From positions 1-31,377 of the forward strand of contig JASHPV010000065.1 in the NCBI GenBank assembly GCA_030037875.1: DNA of 31,377 nucleotides. Reading direction: 5' to 3'. The position numbers and the translations under genes were made by a program. Source of the DNA: Thermoplasmata archaeon (GTDB lineage Archaea > Thermoplasmatota > Thermoplasmata > Lutacidiplasmatales > UBA184). The notes below the pieces were generated by a model that saw only the letters and a list, made by a program, of their open reading frames with translations, made no database searches and was not told the origin of the DNA. Each line of letters opens with the position of its first letter. Within the stretch, counting starts at the first letter, position 1. This document shows, piece by piece, positions 21,687-28,716 of this stretch.

Positions 21687-22787
21687 ATGGAGCGACCGGC
21701 GATTTCTGTCATCGTCATAGCTCATCAGCGGGCCCAGTTCCTCCGGGAAGCTGTGGATTCTGCGATGCAGCAAACGCTTCCCCGGAATGCGTTCGAAGTG
21801 ATCGTGGTAAAGGACTTTCAGGTTCCGGAACTCGATCGTTACCTGGATCGCCTCTCGGCTCGGCGCGTAGAGTCCCCCCCCACGCTCACCGCCGGGGCCA
21901 TGTTCTCTGCGGGAATCGAGCAGGCAACAGGAGACATACTCTGTTTCTTAGATGATGATGATCGCTTTCTTCCCACTAAACTCAGTACAATCGTCGAATT
22001 GTTCAACTCGAGACCGGATGTGGGATACATTCGGTGCCGACCACGTTTCGTCAACTCGGCCGGTTCTCCCCTGGCCCGGCAGTGGATACATCGCCACGAA
22101 GGGCATGAAAAACTCGTTGAGTTGCACACCGCGAGCGAGTTTAGTAGGGCACATGTTCAGTGCGAGATCGGGTTCAACAACTCGAGCATCAGTATCCGTC
22201 GGCAAACCCTAGCGCCCTGGCTCAGGGAGTTCTCTCGCGTACGGGTAAATTGTGACAATTTCTTGTTATTGGTCTCATTGTTGAGCCATACAGGGATTCT
22301 GTGCACCGACCGCGTGCTCAACGAATTCAGAATTCACGAGGCCGGAAGTTCCGGTGAGTTTACCGGCGGCACCCAGACAGATTTCTATGCAGGTAGGCGG
22401 AGTTACTTTGGGAAGGCGCTCGAAGACGCCGAGTTTTTCCTCGAAATGGTCCGGGGTTCAGTGGCGGAACCGACGATCGAGTACTTTCGTGACTACTGCA
22501 GGTCGCTTTATGAAATTGCGGACTCCCGGCCGCATCGCCAGGTCGTCGGCCGATCACTGCTCGGCATGCTCGTCAATCCGCATCAGCGGGCGATGTATTC
22601 GGGGCGGCTGCCGAGTACGGTATCGATGGCCGCGGTCCTTCTCGCATATCTCGCCTTCCCACGGGGCGCCACGTGGGCGTACTATCACGCGAAGAAGATG
22701 ACCTCCCTACACAGCGTCAAGACAAGCCCGACTCGACAAATGTCGAGCCCGGCGGCCGCGGCGTCTTCCGATTCGCCCCGCCCTTGA
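21687..22787 (+). CDS. Glycosyltransferase, family 2 (GT-A fold)
   Basis: This 366-residue protein opens with the GT2 core AISVIVIAHQRAQFLREAVDSAM. It carries TGDILCFLDDDDRFLP (acidic metal/nucleotide site at about 88-92), then VGYIRCRPRFVN and a later acceptor-side region with GFNNSSISIRRQTL. A C-terminal extension (about 220-366) is mixed helical, with a hydrophobic patch near 310-330 (SMAAVLLAYLAF) and a Ser/Pro/Ala-rich end that may be a read-on tail. ATG at 21687 is chosen because the fold begins two residues later. An in-frame ATG at 21651 would add 12. Donor and acceptor are unknown. Its stop is followed in the same frame by the remnant of a GT4 gene. Confidence 0.88.
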   Translation: MERPAISVIVIAHQRAQFLREAVDSAMQQTLPRNAFEVIVVKDFQVPELDRYLDRLSARRVESPPTLTAGAMFSAGIEQATGDILCFLDDDDRFLPTKLSTIVELFNSRPDVGYIRCRPRFVNSAGSPLARQWIHRHEGHEKLVELHTASEFSRAHVQCEIGFNNSSISIRRQTLAPWLREFSRVRVNCDNFLLLVSLLSHTGILCTDRVLNEFRIHEAGSSGEFTGGTQTDFYAGRRSYFGKALEDAEFFLEMVRGSVAEPTIEYFRDYCRSLYEIADSRPHRQVVGRSLLGMLVNPHQRAMYSGRLPSTVSMAAVLLAYLAFPRGATWAYYHAKKMTSLHSVKTSPTRQMSSPAAAASSDSPRP

Positions 22788-23058
22788 GCCGCGACGGCAG
22801 AGGAGCTCTCCATCGTGATCTCCGACATTCCCGCACACCGGTCGACGATCGACGACGGAACCACTGGGTTCTTGCATCTCGATGTTGAGCGGCTGTCGTA
22901 GAGCAAGTTTCGACTCCTCACTGGATCCGCGTTCTGTCGCTGATTCTGCGAGCATGTTGCCCAATGGTCACGGTACGATGTCTTGGCCTAGCCGACGGCC
23001 GAGACGTACCTCGCCTTCTACCGCCGGACCGTTGACGGAGATTCAGACGGCCCGGTCC
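22788..23058 (+). pseudogene. Decayed GT4 glycosyltransferase C-terminal remnant
   Basis: Three fragments of a GT4 C-domain lie in order but in different frames. The first (frame at 22788) reads VISDIPAHRSTIDDGTTGF and ends at TAG 22899-22901. It matches VASDIPPHRVLIRPGENGF of the intact GT4 at 19890-20990. The second, starting near 22924, reads DPRSVADSASMLP, fitting the usual DPxxLA segment. The third, near 22950-23040, reads EHVAQWSRYDVLA, a stop, then TAETYLAFYRRTVDG, fitting the terminal helix of GT4 proteins. The N-terminal half is absent. Frame changes and stops indicate a dead gene. The alignment is by eye, and the first and last fragments are the stronger. Confidence 0.6.
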
Positions 23059-23059
23059 G

Positions 23060-23611
23060 TCATCCCCGAGCCCGAATTCGAGGACGTGCAAGAAGAACGA
23101 GCTCCGTACCTCGAAAGAGATCAGGAATCTTCGCCACTACCGTGGCTCCTAGTGCGCGTCGATAGAAGCGGATGGCTCCCTGCTCCGAGCCGGTGGTCAC
23201 TTCGATGACTTTGATGCGCCGGCCCGAGCGGGTGACCTCCTGACGGAGCTCCCGCAGCGATTGGCGCACGAGGAGCTGACCGATTCCTTTTCCCCGGAGA
23301 TCGGGAGCAACGGCGATTTGCTCCAGTTCGACCACCGCATCGGGCCGGAAACCACCCTTTTCGATCCAGAGGATGTAGGCAATCGGCAGGCCCCGCCTCC
23401 GCGCGATCCAGTAGCGCATGCGAGGTCGGGCAGCCCAGTTGGCTCGCACCCATCGGAGAGCCGACGGCAGCGGTCTTAATCCGGAAAAAGACGCACTACC
23501 GATCCGTGCGATGCTGCGTAAGTCGGACTCACGCGCGCGACGGACTTGCGCCCCCTTTCCCTCGCCCTTCTTTACTCCGAGCCGGCCGCGACGATGCGCC
23601 GCGGAGGCCAC
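23060..23611 (-). CDS. GNAT-family N-acetyltransferase
   Basis: This 183-residue protein has a basic 20-residue head and a GNAT domain. VRRARESDLRSIARIG opens the fold, VVELEQIAVAPDLRGKGIGQLLV (about 95-117) carries the acetyl-CoA pyrophosphate loop RGKGIG, and VIEVTTGSEQGAIRFYRRALGATVV gives the N-x-x-A-x-x-F/Y-Y type helix near 140-165. Its GTG start directly follows the glmS stop with no intervening base (TGAGTG), so translation is probably coupled. That raises the possibility that it acetylates glucosamine-6-phosphate, but RimI-like protein acetylation is equally compatible. Its stop lies beside the GT4 remnant on the other strand. Confidence 0.85.
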   Translation of the reverse strand: MASAAHRRGRLGVKKGEGKGAQVRRARESDLRSIARIGSASFSGLRPLPSALRWVRANWAARPRMRYWIARRRGLPIAYILWIEKGGFRPDAVVELEQIAVAPDLRGKGIGQLLVRQSLRELRQEVTRSGRRIKVIEVTTGSEQGAIRFYRRALGATVVAKIPDLFRGTELVLLARPRIRARG

Positions 23612-25396
23612 TCATATCACCGTGACGGACTTCGCTAGATTCCTCGGGTGGTCCGGATCCCTTCCTCGAATCTTCGCGATCTCGTACGAGAGAAGCTGGA
23701 GCGGAATGATCTGGGGAATCGGGGTCGCTTTCCCAGCGTCATCTGCGCGGACGTGGAGGTGTGAGCTCCGGAGTCGCTGCTCGCCGACGGTGAATACCAG
23801 TGCCCCGCGAGCGATCAGTTCGGAAGCGGCTATCTCCGTTCTCGTCATACCGGCTCTGTCGTAGAACATCACCACCGGCGCCCCCTCCTCGATCAGGGCG
23901 AGGGGCCCGTGCTTCATCTCGCCGCCGTGGAACGCTTCCGCACGGAGTCCGGCAACCTCCTTCAACTTCAGGGCCGCCTCCAGCGCTGTGACGTAGTGCG
24001 GGCCCCGTCCCATGAGGAAGACCTCCGGCCGAACGGCCAGCTCATGGGCCAACTCGGCTATGTGGGCCCGGGCAGCGGTCGACGTTAAGTTCAAAATCGA
24101 GTCTCGGGCCTTCCAGAGGCTCCGAACGTCCGTGACTGCCCAAGGGGCCAACTCTTGGTCCAGCAGGAGAAGTACTGCAAGCTGGGAGGTGTAAGATTTC
24201 GTGGCCGCAACGGCCAGCTCCGGGCCCGAACGGAGAGGGATTACGAGATCGGACATCTGCGCGAGTGTCGACATCTCGCTGTTGGTGACCGAGATCACCT
24301 TGGCTCCTCGCCCTTGAGCCGAACGCACCGCATGTATCGTGTCAGCGGTCTCCCCGGACTGCGACAGCGCGACGACAACCGCGCCCGGTCGGAGTAACGA
24401 CGCTCGAAACTCGAATTCACTCGAGACGCACGCTTCAACGTCGAGCCCGGCGCCCACGCCGAAGGCGTGTTCACCGAATAGACACGCGTGGTAGCTCGTT
24501 CCTGCCCCGATGAGTTTGATCGACGATGCCTTTTGGAGCAAGGCTCGAGCCTTTGCGAGGGGTTCGGGCGGGACTTCTATCAGGCGTTCCAAGGTAGAAG
24601 CCTGCTCGAGGATTTCCTTGAGCATGTAGTGCTCGAAAGAGTCCTTCGATAGACTCGTCACGTTCTGATCCAAGATCACGGGGAGTCGGTCGAGGGGTTC
24701 TCGCCCTCCTGCCGGGGAGTGCTGCCTAATTCGGTGGATTCCGGTTCGGTCGATTACCAGGGGCTCGTCCTGGGTGATGTAAACGACCCGGGAAGTCAGA
24801 GGAAGAAAGCTTGGGATATCCGACGCAGGAAAATACTCGTTATCCCCCACTCCAATCACGAGAGGCGAATCTCGACGAAGGGCATAGATCGCATCCGTTT
24901 TCGCGTGCACCAGTAGCACGGCGTAGCTTCCGACGAGCCGTCGGGGTAGAGCCGCGAACGCTGCGTCCATCGTTTGGCCCTCTCGTAGCGATTGTTCGAC
25001 GAGGTGAGGGATCGTCTCCGAATCGGTGTCCGAGGTGAATCGGTGGCCCTGTCGAATGAGAGTCGCCCGAAGTTCGTCGCCATTCTCCAGAACGCCGTTG
25101 TGCACGGCCAGGATGGTTCCGTCGCAGGAGCTGTGGGGGTGGGCGTTCAGTGCATCCGCGACCCCATGGGTCGCCCAGCGGGTATGGGCGAGGCCAACGG
25201 TGCCCGGAAGGTTCTCCGATAGAATGACGGTCCGGAACCGATCGAGGGGTTCGACAGACCGGCGCAGAGCAACGCCTCCATCGTTCAGCACGACGAGACC
25301 GCAGGAATCGTAGCCCCGATATTCGAGTCGCTTCAGACTATCGAGCAGGATCGGGGCTGCCGCTCGCTGCCCGAGGTACCCGGTTACCCCGCACAC
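23612..25396 (-). CDS. glmS: Glutamine-fructose-6-phosphate aminotransferase (isomerizing)
   Basis: This 594-residue enzyme makes glucosamine-6-phosphate from fructose-6-phosphate and glutamine, the first step toward UDP-GlcNAc. The glutaminase domain begins MCGVTGYLGQ with the catalytic Cys at residue 2, and has HTRWATHG and HNGVLENGDELR. Two SIS sugar-phosphate domains follow, with IGAGTSYHACLFGE, SQSGETADT and GRGPHYVTALEAALKLKEV. The end is NLAKSVTVI, which retains the catalytic Lys (K589). Length is normal. The GTG start sits 26 bp from a CATAAA box. The GNAT gene is fused head to tail with no gap, and sugar-transferase genes surround it. Confidence 0.97.
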   Translation of the reverse strand: MCGVTGYLGQRAAAPILLDSLKRLEYRGYDSCGLVVLNDGGVALRRSVEPLDRFRTVILSENLPGTVGLAHTRWATHGVADALNAHPHSSCDGTILAVHNGVLENGDELRATLIRQGHRFTSDTDSETIPHLVEQSLREGQTMDAAFAALPRRLVGSYAVLLVHAKTDAIYALRRDSPLVIGVGDNEYFPASDIPSFLPLTSRVVYITQDEPLVIDRTGIHRIRQHSPAGGREPLDRLPVILDQNVTSLSKDSFEHYMLKEILEQASTLERLIEVPPEPLAKARALLQKASSIKLIGAGTSYHACLFGEHAFGVGAGLDVEACVSSEFEFRASLLRPGAVVVALSQSGETADTIHAVRSAQGRGAKVISVTNSEMSTLAQMSDLVIPLRSGPELAVAATKSYTSQLAVLLLLDQELAPWAVTDVRSLWKARDSILNLTSTAARAHIAELAHELAVRPEVFLMGRGPHYVTALEAALKLKEVAGLRAEAFHGGEMKHGPLALIEEGAPVVMFYDRAGMTRTEIAASELIARGALVFTVGEQRLRSSHLHVRADDAGKATPIPQIIPLQLLSYEIAKIRGRDPDHPRNLAKSVTVI

Positions 25397-25418
25397 TCAA
25401 CGGCGGACATCCTTCACC

Positions 25419-25424
25419 TTTATG
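25419..25424 (-). promoter_or_regulatory. TATA-like box of glmS
   Basis: CATAAA on the minus strand is centred about 26 bp before the glmS GTG at 25396, which fits a leaderless transcript. A second AT-rich site, CTTAAT, lies about 25 bp further upstream. Confidence 0.5.
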
Positions 25425-25680
25425 TTCGTGACGATTGGCGCAGATTAAGTAAGACTTTCGGTTTTGAAATGCCGGCGCGTCCTGTTGAACCGCCGTATCG
25501 AAGTTTGGTGTGCCTGGCCTGCCGACCCGCAATCCGTGCGATTCGAAGTGGGGAAGGTCCACCGGCGTGGCGTGCGGGGGTGGGTGTCACTCGGATTCGG
25601 ATGTGAGCATTGGTGCGCGGGAGGACGAAGGTGGCACGGAGGCGGCGCGTTTCACTATCGGGGGAAGTTCTCGAGTTCGA

Positions 25681-25696
25681 CTCCCGTCTTCGGGAG
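25681..25696. terminator. Compact 6-bp hairpin after DPM1-like gene
   Basis: CTCCCG and CGGGAG enclose a four-base loop. The hairpin is 33 bp past the stop of the minus-strand glycosyltransferase. No T-rich run follows on that strand, so a terminator role is uncertain. Confidence 0.3.
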
Positions 25697-25728
25697 ATAG
25701 GCCAGTCCCGTCCGCACCGCCGACGCGA

Positions 25729-26571
25729 TTAGGGCTTTTCCCGATGCTTCCGGCCCAACTTGCCCCCCAACGATAGAGCAACCATTCGGCCGAAGATCGA
25801 TACCCCATGTCGGAGCCGGAGCTTCTTCTTGCCGATCCGGGTTCTATAGGGTATCGGAATCTCAGAAATCGAGAGTCGCTGCACGTTGTGGACTTGGTGA
25901 TTTAGCTCGCACTCGACGTCGAATCCTCGAGCCTTGGGAGACCACTTTTCCAGGGCGTCGAATCGAACCAGACGGAGCCCCGAGAGAGGGTCCCTAAGCG
26001 GAATCCCGTTCAGTGTAGCGTGGCAACGGGCTAGCATCCGGTTTCCGATCGCGAAAAGGAGCGAATTGGTCCCGTTGTTTCGAAGGTGCTCGCGGAGCCC
26101 GACCACCATCCCGGTTGAGGGTTCGGTTCGCAAAATCTCCCGCATCTCCGCAAGGGAGGCCGTCGGATAGGTATGATCGGCGTCGACTAGCCCCACGTAC
26201 TGTACCTGTGGGCAGTACCGACGAACAAAATCTAGCCCGAGCCGAATCGCATTCCCCTTTCCACGATCGGTTTGGTCAAGGACCAGGGCCCCCTTTCCCC
26301 TGGCAACCGAGCCGGTTCCGTCGTCGCCCGGCCTATCGACAACCAGGACCATGGGGTCGATTGACCCTCGAAGTTCATCAATGACCGCTCCGATAGCGCC
26401 GGCTTCTTGGTAGGCGGGAATTATGACGACCGTGTCCCCCGCGGTAGGAAAACGATAGCCGCCCGAGGTTGACGTGGGAATTTTCGAGGAGGCTGTCAGC
26501 CGCTCTGAAGAGCGGTGGTCTAGGAATGCGAAGCCAGGGCCCCTGCGCTCAAGCGAAGCGTTTGTATCCAC
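25729..26571 (-). CDS. GT2 glycosyltransferase, polyprenyl-phosphate sugar synthase-like
   Basis: This protein of about 280 residues resembles archaeal dolichyl-phosphate mannose/glucose synthases. The GT-A core starts near residue 46 with DTVVIIPAYQEAGAIGAVI. VLVVDRPGDDGTGSVA replaces the usual VDDxSxDGT, DRGKGNAIRLGLDF follows, and VGLVDADHTYPT gives the DxD metal site. RDPLSGLRLVRFDAL and the RTRIGKKKLR basic end are typical. No membrane segments are present. It would charge a polyprenyl phosphate with one sugar for use by GT-C enzymes. The start is uncertain. GTG at 26571 is preferred because AT-rich promoter-like sites and a strong stem-loop lie just upstream, inside a longer frame that begins at 26658. 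Confidence 0.85.
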   Translation of the reverse strand: MDTNASLERRGPGFAFLDHRSSERLTASSKIPTSTSGGYRFPTAGDTVVIIPAYQEAGAIGAVIDELRGSIDPMVLVVDRPGDDGTGSVARGKGALVLDQTDRGKGNAIRLGLDFVRRYCPQVQYVGLVDADHTYPTASLAEMREILRTEPSTGMVVGLREHLRNNGTNSLLFAIGNRMLARCHATLNGIPLRDPLSGLRLVRFDALEKWSPKARGFDVECELNHQVHNVQRLSISEIPIPYRTRIGKKKLRLRHGVSIFGRMVALSLGGKLGRKHREKP

Positions 26572-26893
26572 AGTGGGCCCCCCGGCGGGGAAGCCCGGCT
26601 TCCCCGTCGGGCTTCGTATAACCTTTTGATATTTGGTCTCTACGCTGCTGGGCCCCACGAAAAATTGACCGGCGGGGCAGACCTGGTTCTTGTCGGCAAA
26701 GGTTCGAGAATCGACGGAACATGGCCCAGGTCAATCGAGCTGTCACGCAATGGCGACAACGCACACCGGGTTTAATGTACAGGGTCAAGACCCCAGTTAT
26801 ACGGATTCCGCTCGAAAAAGGCCAGTGGCTGTCGGGCGGCGGACCCACAATCCTGCCCTTTAACTCGGAAGTGAAAATGGCCTCGGGAGTGGG
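26572..26893. other. Gene-free 322-bp stretch
   Basis: No protein-like frame is visible. It contains the strong stem-loop at 26581-26611 and AT-rich elements, TTATAC near 26615-26622 (minus) and TTATAC near 26797-26802 (plus). The former could be the promoter of the minus-strand glycosyltransferase gene. Confidence 0.4.
26581..26611. promoter_or_regulatory. 13-bp stem-loop at the 5' side of the DPM1-like gene
   Basis: CCCGGCGGGGAAG (26581-26593) pairs with CTTCCCCGTCGGG (26599-26611) over a five-base loop, with one G-T pair. It ends 9 bp before the GTG at 26571. If transcribed it would form a very stable structure next to the start. It could be a leader hairpin, a terminator for readthrough from the mutase gene, or a protein site. 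Confidence 0.45.
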
Positions 26894-27088
26894 TCACTTC
26901 TTCGGGTAGAACTCGCCCCGACTGATTCTGGTGTACGGCTCGATGTCGTGCCACCCCTGGTCCTCGCCCCAAGTCACCAGACCCGCGATCTTGGGTGGGG
27001 AGAACCCCTGATACAGGAAAGTCGCTGCGCTAGGAGACAATAAACTCCAACACTCCCACTCGACGAGGCGCCAGTGTCGCGTGTCGCA
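26894..27088 (-). pseudogene. Orphan 64-codon frame directly after the mutase stop
   Basis: Directly after the TAG stop of the phosphohexomutase, in the same frame, 64 codons run to a TGA at 26894. The translation looks like real protein: it has five Trp, FLYQGFSPPKIAGLVTW and WHDIEPYTRISRGEFYPKK, and none of the Arg/Pro/Ser bias of chance frames here. There is no ATG or GTG start, and the only candidate is TTG at 27040. I do not recognise the family. GLVTWG...YTRIS faintly recalls trypsin-like C-termini, which is probably coincidence. It is most likely the 3' end of a lost gene. A tail reached by TAG readthrough is less likely. Confidence 0.45.
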
Positions 27089-28519
27089 CTAACGCCCTGA
27101 AATTGAGAGCGACTTCTTTTTAGCCCTGAGACGTCCAAAGGCCCCTTCAAACTCCAGTCCCAATTCCCGAACTCGACGGCGTTCCGTCGACTCGAGCGTA
27201 ACTCGGACAGTCGGTTGAGTGTTGGAGAGCCGCACGAGCATCCTTCCCGATGGCGATTGGACCGCCAGACCGTCGGCTGTCCGAGAAGCCCTGTTCCCGG
27301 AAAAACGCCTACGTATCGACTGATACGCTCGTACTGCCTCGACCCGCGAATCGAAGTCGATGGACCGATTTTCTCGATAAATCGGACCAAACTGATCGGC
27401 CAATACGCTCAAGGATTTACCGGTGCGTTCCAGCAGGTTCGCTAGTACGCAGCTGACCAGGACGCCGTCCGAGTTAGGGCCCCACCGGCGGAGGTAGTAA
27501 TGTCCAGACCCTTCGAACCCGACGACAGCTCCCGAACGGCGCATCGTTGCTTCAACAAATCGTGCTCCGACACGCGAACGTACTGTCGGGACGATCTCTT
27601 CGCATCGATAGGAGGCGTCGACGGTAGCGACGAGAGGCTGGCCTGAGGGGGACAGGTATCGGTAGAAAAGTGTCGCGATGACCTCAGGCTCCGTCCAGCG
27701 TCCGCGCTCGTCAACGAAGGCCGCTCGGTCTCCATCCCCGTCGAAAGTGACTCCAAAATCGGCCCTCTCGGCTCGAACTGTCCGAGCCAATCCGCGCACG
27801 TTCTCTCGAGTGGGTTCCGGAGAGAGCCCATAGAAATCGGGGGAGAAACGAGAATGGAGCGCGACCACGCGAGCGCCCATCTTGCGCAGGGCCCGCGGAG
27901 CCACCTGTGCAGCCGCTCCACCTCTCGCGTCCGTAACGATCGAAAGGGAGCTCGATAGATTCTGTGTTACATGCTCGAGATACGATTCGATCCAACCGTG
28001 TTCCAAAATCGCTCGCCGAGGGTGAGGAGACGGTCGCCTTCGCCCGGGAAGCGCGGGTCGAGTCGATTCGACTGACTGGCGATACAGTCTCCGAACCTTC
28101 TCCCATTCCCGTGAAAACTGTTCTCCAGAGGAGCCAAAGCCTTTGATTCCGACGTAGCCCAGACGGTTGTGCGAGGGGGTTAGTGCGAGGGCCGTGCACT
28201 CGAAATGGGCGGCGGCGAAGCCGACAGCTGGGGTCGGTTGCACGCCCAGTGCGATCACACTTCGCCCCCGCGCGCGGAGTCCGCGCACCAACAGTTGCTC
28301 CACCTTGGCCGACTCTTTCCGAACGTCTCGGCCGACAAGCATGGCACCGGTTCCTATTTCGGCGAAGGCCGCTGCTAGGTGGTCGATCTCGACAGGCCCG
28401 ATATCTGAGGGAAAGCGTCCCCGGATGTCGTAAACGCCGATGAAAGCCGCTCGACCCGACTTCCGGTCCCGGATGTTGGCGGGCATCGACCCCCTCCATC
28501 GAGGGAGGCGGCCGTCCAT
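27089..28519 (-). CDS. Phosphohexomutase (phosphomannomutase/phosphoglucosamine mutase type)
   Basis: This 476-residue alpha-D-phosphohexomutase moves phosphate between C1 and C6 of a hexose phosphate. The active serine loop is TPSHNRLGYVG near 114-124 (TASHNP in most relatives). The metal loop DGDGDRAAF is near 266, the sugar-binding loop GFEGSGHYY near 343 keeps the E and S of GGEMSGH, and RLSNTQPTVRV near 432 binds phosphate. The substrate could be mannose-, glucose- or glucosamine-phosphate. A neighbouring glmS makes the last attractive. Two starts are possible: ATG 28519, 28 bp from an AT-rich box (leaderless), or ATG 28486, preceded by GGAGG at 6 nt. Confidence 0.9.
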   Translation of the reverse strand: MDGRLPRWRGSMPANIRDRKSGRAAFIGVYDIRGRFPSDIGPVEIDHLAAAFAEIGTGAMLVGRDVRKESAKVEQLLVRGLRARGRSVIALGVQPTPAVGFAAAHFECTALALTPSHNRLGYVGIKGFGSSGEQFSREWEKVRRLYRQSVESTRPALPGRRRPSPHPRRAILEHGWIESYLEHVTQNLSSSLSIVTDARGGAAAQVAPRALRKMGARVVALHSRFSPDFYGLSPEPTRENVRGLARTVRAERADFGVTFDGDGDRAAFVDERGRWTEPEVIATLFYRYLSPSGQPLVATVDASYRCEEIVPTVRSRVGARFVEATMRRSGAVVGFEGSGHYYLRRWGPNSDGVLVSCVLANLLERTGKSLSVLADQFGPIYRENRSIDFDSRVEAVRAYQSIRRRFSGNRASRTADGLAVQSPSGRMLVRLSNTQPTVRVTLESTERRRVRELGLEFEGAFGRLRAKKKSLSISGR

Positions 28520-28543
28520 AAGAAATGCGGGCCGTCTTCCGTG

Positions 28544-28551
28544 TTAGATTT
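28544..28551 (-). promoter_or_regulatory. AT-rich promoter box of the phosphohexomutase gene
   Basis: AAATCTAA on the minus strand is centred about 28 bp before ATG 28519. A start there would be nearly leaderless, while using ATG 28486 would give a leader of about 35 nt with a GGAGG site. Confidence 0.4.
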
Positions 28552-28565
28552 GCAATCCTGCGACC

Positions 28566-28605
28566 TCGGGCTCTTTGCCTTCCTCGGTCTCGGAGCCCGA
28601 TTTTT
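28566..28605 (+). terminator. Inverted repeat followed by T5
   Basis: TCGGGCTC (28566-28573) and GAGCCCGA (28593-28600) are perfect complements separated by 19 nt, and TTTTT follows at 28601-28605. On the plus strand this looks like an intrinsic terminator, yet no plus-strand gene ends there. It sits between divergent genes and might stop antisense transcription or act as an operator. Confidence 0.35.
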
Positions 28606-28648
28606 CTGCCCCCCGAGGGACCCGACCGGGGCTCAGCCAGGCCCGAGA

Positions 28649-28656
28649 TGATATAT
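28649..28656 (+). promoter_or_regulatory. TATA box upstream of the large membrane protein
   Basis: TGATATAT is centred about 64 bp before the TTG at 28717, which would give a leader of about 38 nt. It is the strongest TATA-like site in this divergent gap. Confidence 0.5.
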
Positions 28657-28683
28657 GACTCGGTTCGGCCAACGAAACACTCT

Positions 28684-28701
28684 TAGAGGGTCTAGAGGGT
28701 C
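28684..28701. repeat. Tandem 9-bp repeat in leader of membrane protein gene
   Basis: TAGAGGGTC occurs twice back to back, at 28684-28692 and 28693-28701, within the predicted leader 16 bp before the TTG start. Its purine-rich AGAGGG could aid ribosome binding. It may also be a regulator site. Confidence 0.45.
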
Positions 28702-28716
28702 TCGCCGAGCACAGAA

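Larger units (their letters stand above)
25397..25728. other. Gene-free 332-bp stretch upstream of glmS
   Basis: No protein-like frame is visible. It holds the glmS promoter near 25421 and a compact hairpin CTCCCG-TCTT-CGGGAG (25681-25696), 33 bp beyond the stop of the neighbouring minus-strand gene. A B-box-like GTTCGACTCC lies beside the hairpin, but no tRNA folds around it. Confidence 0.45.

Noticed and set aside
21207..21720. Frames of 103-160 codons between the glycosyltransferases
   Set aside because: The overlapping frames on both strands have irregular composition and no motif, and the only clear gene starts at 21687.
25640..25700. Possible tRNA suggested by GTTCGACTCC and a hairpin
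   Set aside because: The would-be T stem has two mismatches in five pairs, and no matching acceptor 5' strand or anticodon arm was found upstream.
26721..26972. Small frames on both strands between the DPM1-like gene and the mutase
   Set aside because: They overlap each other and the more protein-like orphan frame at 26894-27088, with no start signal or family.
27089..27091. TAG after the mutase read as pyrrolysine
   Set aside because: No pyl genes are visible, the mutase is already full length at this codon, and the following frame is better explained as a remnant.
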